From positions 25,571,799-25,635,798 of the forward strand of contig NC_087072.1 in the NCBI RefSeq assembly GCF_026151205.1: DNA of 64,000 bases, written 5' to 3'. The notes beneath the pieces were generated by a model. The model made no database searches and was not told where the DNA came from. It was given only the letters and a program-made list of their open reading frames with translations. A program made the position numbers and the translations under genes. The stretch comes from Bolinopsis microptera. Taxonomy: Eukaryota; Ctenophora; Tentaculata; Lobata; Bolinopsidae. Position 1 is the first letter of the stretch; every line of letters starts with the position of its first letter. Of the stretch, positions 1 through 10,136 are shown piece after piece.

Positions 1-1298
1 TACGAACTCGCATATTGCCTCCTCACAGCTTCTAACAGACACAAAGAGTAATGCTAATACAAGGAAAGTCTTCATAGCATCACCAAACTTACTATCGAAA
101 TGTAACACAAGACATAAGAAATATTCGTACTATCTTCGTTATTTATTTTTTCTACTTTTCACTATTTAGTTCCGTATTTTACTCCATACTGCTATTACAT
201 TGCATCCTGTTGTTGTTACTCAACAGACGTATTGCCCCACTACCAACTACGCAGTAAAGTTACTTCACACGAGTACAATCAATACATTCACCGAAATGTT
301 ACTGTAAATACCTACATTGAGAGTTGACACTGCTCTTTACTACATTTTATATTGTAACCGTTAATTGCATACAGTAATATGCTCAACTTCAGCTGTACTC
401 GATCGAGATCATAAAACCAGACAAACAGGGAAGTAGCTTATCTAGGGACCCAAGACCTTAGTGGTCATACACAGTACACACTTAGCCCGCTGGTGGATAT
501 AAGGCAGAGTGATAGGCTGAGCGCTGCCAAGTAAGAAGAACAAGGTAGTCTCTTGATCAGGAGTTGTTAGAAAAGTCATAGTTGCTTCGTGCGCACTTAA
601 CGTACTTTTAAAACATAACGCACATAACGTACGAAAAAACGTAAAACGCACTTTTACCTACCCTCGCTGGGCCATTTGCGGTTTTTTCATTTTTGAATAC
701 ACAGTTCAAAACATCAGACAGTGTTATTTCCAAGATTTCACATAAACTGTCAGTGTCATTGTGAGCCTTACAGTAGCTATTTTTGGAATGCCAGTGTGCG
801 TGTGCAGTGTTGCGGGCGTTGCCTCTGGCTTCAACGTGTAAAGCACTTGCGACAACAAAAAGAGATTGTACTGGAAGTTCCTTACTTAAATATATTGAAA
901 AGAAACTATAAATTGTAAGAGAAATAAATGTAATTTATTCGCTATGTAATCTTTAAGAACGTTATTCATGTGTTTTAATTGTTTGTCTCTACAGTCTACA
1001 GAAAATGCTGGTGAATTCAACGGTAAACGAACTTAAACGCACTTTTAACGCACGAAATAATTCAAACGCACTTTACGTACTTTTCCCGAAAAATTGACGC
1101 ACGAACCAACTATGAGAAAAGTACAAGGAGAAGTTTTTAACTGTCTAGTGTTCGAATATGAATGTGAAGTTACCAATTTTTTTATCGGTTATACTATTAC
1201 TTATAGGTTGTGAAATAAAAAACTAATTGAAATTTTGAAATAAATGTATTTAATTTTAATATCGACAATCAATATTATTGGGTACAATAACTGTACAG

Positions 1299-1456
1299 TG
1301 TACAACAGGGAAAAAAGAAAATCGCGATTATTTTGGCCAAAAATCGCGATACCGCGACAATACAAGCCAAACAGACGACATATAAAATTTGTTGCAAAGA
1401 ATGGGAAAAATCGCGATCCCGCACATGCTGCGATTTTCTTTTGTCCCTGGTGTACA
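1299..1456. mobile_element. Small imperfect inverted-repeat (MITE-like) element
   Basis: The left end (TGTACAACAGGG, then AAAAGAAAATCGC) is mirrored by the right end read on the minus strand (TGTACACCAGGG, then AAAAGAAAATCGC). The interior repeats AATCGCGAT several times. The arms match over roughly 28 bases with a few mismatches, so the segment could fold into a long hairpin. No transposase is encoded. I see no clear target-site duplication, so the assignment to a mobile element is inference. Confidence 0.5.
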
Positions 1457-1906
1457 AATACAAATAGTACTGTAATCTAGTTCGAAGAGCATCAACTAAA
1501 ATCAACATATATATAATACCCAAAACCTATTAAAGGAAGTGTATACTGTGTATTACTAGAAATTAAATTGAGCATTGGGCGAAATTGCTTTCTTAAAAAA
1601 TAATAAAAATGACATTTAGGATGAATGGAAGTTTTTCGGAATTCGGAAATGAGTTATGTTAGGTACAATGTACATACATCTAAGTTTTCAAACAGCAGGA
1701 CAGTCGATTTTGATACTACGCCATTGATACCTGAACCACAGCCTTAGATCTTTAACCAGTAAATTTAGAAACGTTAGTGTAAAATTAACGGGTGATACTC
1801 GTAAAATATTTGTTTCAAATACAAGGGATGATAATTAATCACTCTACACTCGACTATCACGTGACTTTTTCAACCCGTTCTCTAGCTAGTCCTGAACGAC
1901 TATTCG

Positions 1907-1990
1907 AAACCCTAACCCTCTTATCTGATCCCAATCCTAACCCTAACCCAATCCTTAACAAAAGCATATGCTGAAACCCTAACCCTAACG
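1907..1990. repeat. Interstitial telomere-like CCCTAA repeats
   Basis: Clusters of CCCTAA, some perfect tandem and some degenerate (CCCAATCCTAA), occur in two blocks at about 1910-1960 and 1975-1990. The motif is the animal telomere repeat read on its C-rich strand. CACGTGA motifs lie on both sides (about 1857 and 2024). The block is short and imperfect, so it reads as an internal relic and not a chromosome end. Confidence 0.7.
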
Positions 1991-3327
1991 AGAAATTAGA
2001 CTAACTTCCTTATACGGTCATATCACGTGATCGAGACAGTTTTTCGCCTATATCTCGTCAGGGGAGCATTTTAACCCTATGTCATGGGAGGTGATTCGGA
2101 ATCAGCGTCCGAAAATACATCGATTGACGTTGGTTTCAACTGTCGGGGGCCCTTTTAGAACAATCTCGAAGATCGACTATAGAGTGATTTAGTACGCTCG
2201 AAATACAAGACCGTTATAACTAAAAGACCGTCGACGAGTCAACTCGGCGCGCGTCTTACTCTTAGTAGGTTATAAACCTACAAGTGTAAACATATTTGAG
2301 AATCAACTAGCTCCCGAACATCAGATCGTGCTCAGAAGAACGATGTAACAGCAGTCCAAGAATGCTATCCTCATTTCTCCTAATCCTCTTCTCAACTTTC
2401 TTTTGGTGTTTCTGATCAGTTTGAGATACTTGAATTGTTGAACTAAAAGAAGTCTTGTTGTGTTTGCGTAATGGCTTAGTAATACAAAAATTAGAGTTAG
2501 GTATGTATAGCAAGGCCGGATTATTATTATCAATTTTATGTTTTGAGATAAACAAATAAAACCATCGGCTACTTTCTAAAACTGTATTTGTGCTATCTAT
2601 ATTAGTATATTCTATAGTTTGAAATAAGAAGAGGAGAATGATCAGTTAAAGAGTATGCCTGTGCAATATCGAAATACTCTGAAAGTTCAAAAATATTGTC
2701 CCCAAAACATAAAATATTGTTCGATTCCCACTGCAGAGCTGATTGATTATTTGAAGTTTTTTTAGTAAATAAGTCTGTTGATATAAGTTTAAGTTGGTAT
2801 ATCCTGCATCAAGTTGCTTTGCCTTTCTAACCAATAACTTTATCTCTGAAAATAAAACAATGTGTTACATTTAACTGATCTTAAACGAAATTTTGGAATC
2901 AAAGCGGGCGGCGGCTCATTCATTTCTTATTAAACTTTGTTTTTAAATAGATCATTTGTACTTATTTTTAAAACTATAAAATTGGAATGTAAAGCTTAAT
3001 AAGATCAGCGGTCAGAGGTAAATCTTTAAATGGAACTGGCGAAGAAGATAAGCAAAGTTTCCTATCCCACAGAAATGAAAACTTCAAGGGACACACCCCT
3101 CATTCACATACAGTCGCGTCTCTAAACAGCTAACAGCATAATTGTAAAGAATGTAATATGCTTTACTAATACTTGAATAGCTTCAAGTTAAATACAGGTG
3201 TGTAGCTGTGTATCTGACGTTTACCCAGCGAAGTGAATCTACGAAGGAGCATGGAGGGGCTGCAGTCGAACCCTCGACCTTTCTATTACAAGCAGTGTGA
3301 TCCGTCACTCACTACCATTATTAACTA

Positions 3328-4029
3328 CCTTATCGGACCTTATTTGGACGGACATTACATGAACGGACATAATTGTGAACGGACATTAATATGAACGCTC
3401 GAAGGCATTCAAAACCATCAAAAATCCGAATTTTTTAAAATTTTAGACGTTTTTTTAATTTCAGCAAATGATTTTTTAATCCACTTTTTATACAGTAAGT
3501 AAGAATAGCAGTCATTAAGCAGTAAAAATGTTAAAATATGTGTACATGATCAGTGTCTAATATTACATATCATCTTCACTAAATAGGTTTTCGTGCATGA
3601 AATAGTCCATGCTTAAACAAGCATCAGTGATTTCTAGCTTTGTGGAAACCTTTTTTATCAAACTACCCTGGTCCTGCATTTCAGTGTTAACTTTTACAAG
3701 CCATTCGGCGTGAAGTGGTTTTATCTTAGACAACTTAAGGTTAACCTTAACATCACGTGGAGCTTTCCTAGCACTGTTTCATTACCTCCCCTCAGTAATA
3801 TGAACTATAAAAACGTCGGACAATGTCCTTGGCAACACGATTTACCGTATTATCTAGAGGCTGGAACAAGTTTGTCATGTTGGCGGGGACTAGCTCATGA
3901 ACTATGTTGTTGAGTGTCATGATTTCGTTGACTTTTTCCGCCAAGTGACCCTTGAAAACATCATATACTAGTATGATGTTAGGGCCTCCAGCGTTCAAGT
4001 AATGTCCGTCCAAATAAGGTCCGATAAGG
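3328..4029 (-). mobile_element. Tigger/pogo-like DNA transposon, internally deleted copy 1
   Basis: Terminal inverted repeats begin CCTTATCGGACCTTATTTGG and end with the reverse complement; the element is flanked by TA on both sides (3326-3327 and 4030-4031), the target-site duplication typical of Tc1/mariner elements. The minus strand at 3792-4029 encodes a piece of the DDE_1 transposase domain of the Tigger/pogo group, recognisable from the PANMTNLFQPLD core followed by TVNRVAK. Downstream minus-strand sequence has stops and shifts. The N-terminal DNA-binding half is absent, so the copy is non-autonomous. A related copy lies at 13152-13984. Confidence 0.85.
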
Positions 4030-4031
4030 TA

Positions 4032-5363
4032 ATACAACAAGTACAAAGTGCAAGTATCTCAAATACTACATGTACCAGTATCCCAAACACAAATGAGAAA
4101 TGTCAGTAATAATCCTTCCGAGCAGCTTGAGCGCAGGAGTAACGCAGCAATACGAAAATGTTGGATTCAATATTAGCAATTAGTAGTCAAACATTAACAC
4201 ATAATGAGATGAGAGGTACTGATATGATGTTATTGACAGCTGCAAGCACAACACAGGTGACCAGTTTACATGCACGGAGTATGGAAAAATGAAACTTGGT
4301 TTACATATGACACAGAGACACAAAACGATGAATGTTTTATTACAGTGGCACGAGATTTTCTCCCTTTCAGTTTTCGTTTGTTTGGTTGGAAGAAAAAAGC
4401 TCCTCCGCGGATATCTAGCACAACATCTTCACTATCTTTATCTGATAAATTTCAACAAAAGTTTAACCTCTACAATAATTACCGCGATCATATTTATAAA
4501 GACTACAATTACAAAAAGACTACAATTACAAAAACCACTTCGACACTAACATCAGACTAACTACCCTATCATGACCCTTAAAGAAGAGTCTAACACTAAG
4601 CTATTGGCTGATAGGGCAGTGATAGCGAAACAATGTGTACTTTTTAACGAAGTGTTGAGGTCACCGGATTCTGCTGCCCGCCTCGCTCGAGCTCGCGAAC
4701 GCCCCCCTTTCGTCAGTTTTCGTTTGTTAGGTTGAAAGAAAAACCCTCCTCCGCCTCGAGCTTCTAATTCAACCTCTTCAGCTGGAGAATTGACAAATTT
4801 TTAAATTTAATGTATGGCTCCCGGCTTAGAAAATGTAGTCTTATTAGAGCTGTTCTGTCTTTATGTTTTAAAAACTCTGCTTTTGTTGAACACATTAATG
4901 CAGCATAATAACAGCAAATTACATGCTCTCAGCTTACAAAACTGTGGAAAATTTAGGCTACTGAGGTTAGTCTGCCACGAAATCAGGCCTGCAGTTCCTT
5001 ATGACAGCCTTGAGAACACTTGCTATATATTATATATATAATATATATTATTACATATAATTTAGTGATTGGCAAAACTGCTGAAATTGGGAAATCTCAC
5101 TGCGGCTTTGTCATTACCCTTGAACACATTCACAATTCATGAGAAAACATGTCTATTTTATGTTTAGTAGACTATCCTTGTTGTGCTGTCCGTGTTGATC
5201 AGCAACGAAGAAGAAACCTGAATTTTCGCCATATCAGACGGTAATATAGTGCTACAGTTGTGACTATAGTTAGTATTTTTATGACGTTTTCACGTAAACA
5301 TGTTTCTAAACTTAACGGTCAACAAGTAAAAATGTATACATGTATATTGTTTGCGATTTCTAG
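4032..5363. other. Gene-poor stretch
   Basis: No coding exon supported. A roughly 50-bp segment around 4371-4425 (TTTTCGTTTGTTTGGTTGG, then AGAAAAAAGC) is repeated in diverged form at 4716-4765. An AT-only dinucleotide-like palindrome occurs at about 5022-5060. The open frames of 75-96 codons here have no splice context or recognisable domain. Confidence 0.5.
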
Positions 5364-5603
5364 GTTCACATTCATCAGTACACAGAAATGATCAGACAGA
5401 TTGAGAATGAAGCGACACTTCTTATGAAGGACGTTATTAAAGAAAATAGCAGAAGAAGGTCAGATTGGCTATCATGGTGTGTTCCAGCCGAGAGTTCAAA
5501 TCCATTCTATCCTCGTCGAACTAATGATGCCTTGCACGAGATTGTTAGAAAGGTAAAGTATGTAAAAAGCCTGTGCCCAGACAAAAAAACGGTAGAAGAA
5601 GAG
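5364..5603 (+). CDS. Unrecognised internal coding exon
   Basis: An 80-codon open exon starts directly after an acceptor (TTTCTAG) and ends at a donor (GAG|GTTAGT). It reads VHIHQYTEMIRQ at its start and KKTVEEE at its end; it is charged and helix-prone with a central SDWLSWCVPAES segment. Composition and amino-acid bias look coding. I do not recognise the family. Only 13 bp separate its donor from the start of a mobile repeat (5617), so that repeat would lie in the following intron. No upstream or downstream exon in matching phase could be identified, so it may be a fragment of a larger gene or a chance open frame. Confidence 0.4.
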
Positions 5604-5616
5604 GTTAGTGCTTTAT

Positions 5617-6543
5617 AAACCCCTCCGGGATAGAATAAGATTCTGATAATCCCGGCTCCCGCTAAATAGATTTTGATAATCCCGGCTCCCGCTGTTAGTT
5701 TTTTCCCGCTGAATAAATAACCCCGGCACAGTTTCTATAATCCCGTCCCGCTAATTTGGCTCAACAAGATTTGTTTTATTTTGATATTCCATGAGAATTT
5801 CAACCGCGCACTGTCACGTGTTTTGATGACGTGTATCACGTGACTAACTACTACGACGCGCATTGGTAAAAAATGTCACGTGACCTATGGCTTAACGTAA
5901 GAACTATAAATACACTTGATCTATCATCTACGTATCGGTCTAATTGCAGGCGCTGGCAAAACTCCAGCACACTGCTTACATTACTTAAACTCTTACATTT
6001 ATTGGACCAGTTCCAGAACTTGTCTCGACGGTTACATTTGTCCGGTCAATTTTGTCGTGTTTGGTATAAGCCATGTATTATAGTCGTCTACTTTGATGAA
6101 CTTCATGACACGATATCATTATTAGCTCCACCTTTTATCGCTTGCCAGGCTTAACTCGACGCCCCTTATCGATATTCATTCAACGTTCTGACTGAGGAAT
6201 AATGTTATTGTTTAGATATAACGCCAATTTCAAATGTCATAGTACCTTATTAGTTGTATTTATTTGGTAGTCCCCAATTCCATTTCATATTTTCCATACT
6301 GATCTCATGTAATAGCTAGAATAAAGAGTAAAATGTCAAATTTGTTGGTCCTTGCACTAACCCGGAGGGGTTTATAACACATAACACCGGCACGCTTAAG
6401 TTATATTAAAATAACCCCTCGTGCTAAAGCACGTCGGGGTTATTTTCATAATAATCCCTCGTGCTTCGCACTCGAAATTATTATAAATTTTTCCCGCGCG
6501 TCGCGGGAAAAATTGAAATATAATCCCTGCGCATGCCGGGGTT
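5617..6543 (+). mobile_element. Hairpin-rich mobile repeat, copy 1 (cleanest copy)
   Basis: A roughly 930-bp unit starts AAACCCCTCCGGG and ends GCCGGGGTT. The same unit recurs at 48844-49789 (inverted) and 52591-53568 (direct) with different flanking sequence here, which shows this is a dispersed, independently inserted repeat. The 5' end contains short subrepeats (GATAATCCCGGCTCCCGCT, twice); an inverted copy of the 5' terminus lies inside at about 6360 (CCCGGAGGGGTTT); the 3' 140 bp is a run of hairpins. No transposase domain was found. The class is unknown; foldback or another non-autonomous DNA element are options. Confidence 0.75.
6410..6540. repeat. Chain of hairpins at the 3' end of the mobile repeat
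   Basis: Successive stem-loops: 6410-6444 (AATAACCCC pairing with GGGGTTATT, inner CGTGCT/AGCACG), about 6450-6482 (CGTGC/GCAC with outer AT pairing), 6486-6514 (AATTTTTCCCGCG, loop CGT, perfect 13-bp stem), then an imperfect GCGC/GGGG fold to 6540. The same order of hairpins is visible in the two other copies of the element. Confidence 0.8.
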
Positions 6544-6611
6544 GTGTGTGTTAGAATAGGGAAAACCAGTTTCGATTCTAAACCATAAAAAAAGGTGGCT
6601 CACATTAACCT

Positions 6612-7076
6612 CTAAAATAATGTGCGACTTAATTCGCCTCCATCAAAAGAAAATTTGTTCTTCTTTCGAGGACGTTTTCTACGACCATCATCTGGAACAA
6701 AAAAGAAGCCATCTTGCCCTGTTGGCGGTCTAGTATCTTTGCCACCCTTTTTATACATATATTCTGGAAAAGGGAAATAAAAGTATGTATTATGACAATA
6801 AGATCCGAGTAATCGTATGGTTGATATAGTGTAGGAATAACACTAACAGTTTCAGCGAAACTTACCAGCTCCCTTTTCTTCGAGGGCAATTATATTTTCC
6901 AACCTTTCTTCTAACTCTGTCATATCTTCGTTATCTCTGTTTTCTAACTCTAAATCTAGAACAACCTCATCCTCCTCCCTCTTCTCCAGCACCACAACCT
7001 CGTTATCCCCGGCTAAATCTGAGTCTAATGAGCGGGCATCTGAATGAAGAGAACTTTGTGATGATGTTATTGACAT
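6612..7076 (-). CDS. Two-exon gene, unknown acidic-then-basic protein (3' part or complete)
   Basis: Exon 7076-6866 and exon 6763-6612 join in phase (donor CTG|GTAAGT, acceptor TTTTCCAG|AAT) to give 120 residues. Residues 1-70 are Ser/Asp/Glu-rich with a coiled-coil-like stretch (DMTELEERLENIIALEE). Residues 71-120 are Gly/Lys/Arg-rich, with DGFFFVPDDG followed by RRKRPRKKNK, a nuclear-localisation-like cluster. The ATG at 7076 sits a few bases after a possible acceptor (AAATCAG), so this may be the last two exons of a longer gene. I do not recognise the family. The smooth frame across the intron and the sharp charge switch argue that it is real. Confidence 0.55.
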
Positions 7077-7145
7077 GTTACTGATTTTAGTTTCGATACA
7101 TCAAACTTACCTAAATAGTAAATACAAAGTAGTAAACAATTCTTA

Positions 7146-7328
7146 GGGGTCGTTCACATATTACGTTATCAGCTGAGGGGGGGGGGGGGGGTTTCCGAAT
7201 GATTACGCTAGTGTAATTTTGACTCAATAGCTATGTGTAGAACTGATTACGCAGGGGGGGGGGGGGGGGGGGAGGGGGGGGGGGGTAAAAATGTTCCAAA
7301 AATGATTACGTAATATGTGAACGACCCC
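7146..7328. mobile_element. MITE with TTA target duplication and poly-G interior
   Basis: Terminal inverted repeats begin GGGGTCGTTCACATATTACG and end with the reverse complement, flanked by TTA on both sides (7143-7145, 7329-7331). A 3-bp TTA duplication is what PIF/Harbinger-type elements leave, so that superfamily is the best guess. The interior holds two long G runs (about 7178-7191 and 7254-7285). No coding capacity. Confidence 0.8.
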
Positions 7329-8033
7329 TTATCGTTGCATTACGGGCCATTTAAATTAAATTTAAAAAGACAAATTCAGTACTACTTACAACACAGAGAA
7401 ATCAGAGCCAAAAACCTGAAATAATTTGTTAAATATTTTTGATTGAGAGAAAAGTAATTTGTGAAATGGGAACTGAGAGTTTAATATTTATATTAAACTC
7501 TGAATTCGTTATATCGAATTAAGAGTTCAGTTTTAGTTATGCATTTAGACAATAACGCAGCTAGCTTGAAAAATTATTGAGGCTTACCCGATGAAAACTG
7601 TCTTACTGTGACGATCACCAATCATTTTTAAAATCTTCTGCAGATAGTATTAGTAAAGTAGTAACGATTACATATTAGTTATTTAAGGATCATTGATTTT
7701 ATTCCACAGTATTTATTGAAAGTTGTAAAACCAATCGACTTTTAGATTCAAACCCTCCGTGATCATAGGTTAAAGAGTAAGACCGGCTAACTGTAAGTCT
7801 GTGATTCATTATGTCAATTGTACAATGATCTTTTGTTATCAATTATCTTTGACTTTCCACATCAATGAGATTAGTTACAAATAGTTCGTATAAATTAAGC
7901 ATCAATTGCTACTCATTTGAGTTCATTAAAAATTTGAAAACAAATCACAAAATATTGCGGAATGCGGCGCGACCGATAATATTACACATTTACTAAAGTC
8001 CAAACCTAGAAATCATGCAAGCAATACACAACT

Positions 8034-8069
8034 GCTCATCTTTATTCACACACAAGAATAAAGATGAGC
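8034..8069. repeat. Perfect 14-bp stem hairpin
   Basis: GCTCATCTTTATTC and its exact reverse complement are separated by an 8-base loop. No poly-T tract or gene end accompanies it, so it is recorded only as a structural feature. Confidence 0.7.
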
Positions 8070-9002
8070 AACCCCATGAACGGAGAAGGGGACTAATTAA
8101 GCGACTCATTTAAGGGGTTGTTAATGATTGTAATAGGCCTAACCAGGCCCCACGGCCCAACGGGGTTGTTGCTCTCAAGTAGTGAGTGGACGGTTATTAA
8201 CGGCTATTAAAGTGCAACTAAACGAACTTCACTCAAAATAAAACACCGTTATAATTTGGGTTAAAGGTCAATCAAGTCTTTGATGGACGATTTGATCAAT
8301 GATCAACCTTTAATTCGCCGTTTACTTCATTATAATGATGATAATCAACTTAATTATTTGGTGGCCGAATCATTCAGCCACAAAGCTATTAGGTGAATTC
8401 ACTAATTCAGTTGGAACCTGAAATTTATAATGTAACAGGTCAATTTTAATTCAGTCTTAAAATCTGTGATCTGATTCAATGGACCAAATAAAAATATAAG
8501 ACTAACATTCCATAAGTTATAATTACAACAACGTTTGGAATTTAGAATTACGTTAGATTTGATCGAAAACAAAATTTGCAGTATTTTAGAATCAAAATCC
8601 TCTCAGCTGCAAATGAAGACAAAGCTGAACTGCAAACTAGAAAGCGGCAAACCCCTTATTGAGTGACTTTATAAATGGTTGGCTTTGCAATAGTGATGGG
8701 CACGGACTGCATCAGATAGTTCGGACAACCAACCAAACAAAGAGAAGTAGCATTATTCCTTGTATCGGCCAGTGTCTGGCTCGCTTTGTTCCGATACAAG
8801 AGAACAGATCAATGTTATTTCGATATTCTACCGGATTCCATCACAGGGAAATTTGTTGAAGAATGTCAGATGAGGATTTAAGACAATGGTTGAAATTTCA
8901 CAATCCCTTCGCATTTATTTACTACATTCTGTATGGTGATTCTGAAGAAGGGGTGGTAGACGGGAAGAAATTAAAGTACTAGTATTTCTTAGGGCGTGCC
9001 AC

Positions 9003-9190
9003 TTGCCACTTCCTGGAAAAACGTACCACTTCCTGGAAAAATGTACCACTTCCTGGAAAAATGTACCACTTCCTGGAAAAATGTACCACTTCCTGGAAAA
9101 ATGTACCACTTCCTGCAAAAACGTACCACTTCCTGGAAAAATGTACCACTTCCTGCAAAAACGTACCACTTCTTGGAAATACGTACCACG
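9003..9190. repeat. 20-bp tandem repeat, about nine copies
   Basis: The unit is TACCACTTCCTGGAAAAATG, with variants TGCAAAAACG and TTGGAAATACG in the last copies. Each unit carries CACTTCCTGG (an ETS-type core read in reverse) and the dyad TTCCTGGAA, similar to a STAT-type palindrome. Long open frames on both strands here are a by-product of the stop-free unit and should not be read as proteins. Confidence 0.9.
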
Positions 9191-9806
9191 TACGCACGCG
9201 CACAAAGCGAGTTTTATTTCTCCCCTTTTCAATGTCAAGACTTACAATACAAGACATTGCTCTCCTGTAATTGAGTCAAAAGTGGCCTTTCAGACTCGAT
9301 CAAATGAAAATCAAAACCGTGGACTGGTCTAAAAACTCTTTGTTAGATTTTGGATGCATAGTTGATAGTGCATGCGCCACCAAGAATAAGATTGGGACAT
9401 GATTTCTTGTCAATTAAAAAACTAGACGTATCCTATTCTATAGGACATCCATCAGAAAGTTCATATGGTATCTATTTTGAATTGTATGTGTCACATGTGA
9501 CACATACAATCAGTAAACATTCGTTAAGATTTGTGATCAATTATTGTCTAGATACCAGCCAAACTCTGGTTTGAGTAAATGTAATATATGAACAATTTCT
9601 AAGTCGGACTTACAAACAATATTTTCAATTTTGTCATCAATTTATGGTTGGAAACTAGAAACTGGAAAGCCCCACTGATCCTTTTCCTTACGTCATGACT
9701 CAATACTCTTAAGTCTTAATGTAAGTAGATACTACGCAATAACACATCATTATCAAGGATACATGTTTTCAGGAATTTGTATGAAGAAAAGTGAACGATT
9801 TGAGAG

Positions 9807-10136
9807 CTACAGCACCTGATCACTTATCAGGAGATATTGAACTTAACTACAGCACCTGATCACTTATCAGGAGATATTGAACTTAACTGCAGCACCTGAT
9901 CACTTATCAGGAGATATTGAACTTAACTACAGCACCTGATCACTTATCAGGAGATATTGAACTTAACTACAGCACCTGATCACTTATCAGGAGATATTGA
10001 ACTTAACTACAGCACCTGATCACTTATCAGGAGATATTGAACTTAACTACAGCACCTGATCACTTATCAGGAGATATTGAACTTAACTACAGCACCTGAT
10101 CACTTATCAGGAGATATTGAACTTAACTGCAGCAAT
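9807..10136. repeat. 40-bp tandem repeat, eight near-identical copies
   Basis: The unit begins CTACAGCACCTGATCACTTA and continues TCAGGAGATATTGAACTTAA. Copies differ at about one base (CTACAG versus CTGCAG), so amplification was recent. Each unit contains the dyad CCTGAT-cactt-ATCAGG and an acceptor-like TTAACTACAG. No neighbouring exon could be identified. Confidence 0.9.

Larger units (their letters stand above)
1..3325. other. Gene-poor stretch, no coding region supported
   Basis: Only short stop-bounded frames are present, with no splice-consistent coding exon that I can defend. Visible structure is limited to scattered AACGCACTTTTA-like direct repeats (around 590-660 and 1018-1100), an imperfect inverted repeat near 1.3-1.45 kb and a telomere-like patch near 1.9 kb, the last two listed separately. 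The rest is AT-rich and looks intergenic or intronic. Confidence 0.6.

Noticed and set aside
3240-3315. tRNA-like stretch on the minus strand (GGTTCGACT box)
   Set aside because: The T-arm stem does not pair properly and no D-arm or acceptor stem can be drawn; at most an old tRNA-derived relic.
5873-6154. 93-codon frame inside the hairpin-rich mobile repeat
   Set aside because: Broken by indels in the other two copies, and no domain is visible.
9003-9332. Proteins of about 70-110 residues on both strands over the 20-bp repeat
   Set aside because: The 20-bp unit simply lacks stops in several frames; composition is purely repeat-driven and no splice or start context exists.
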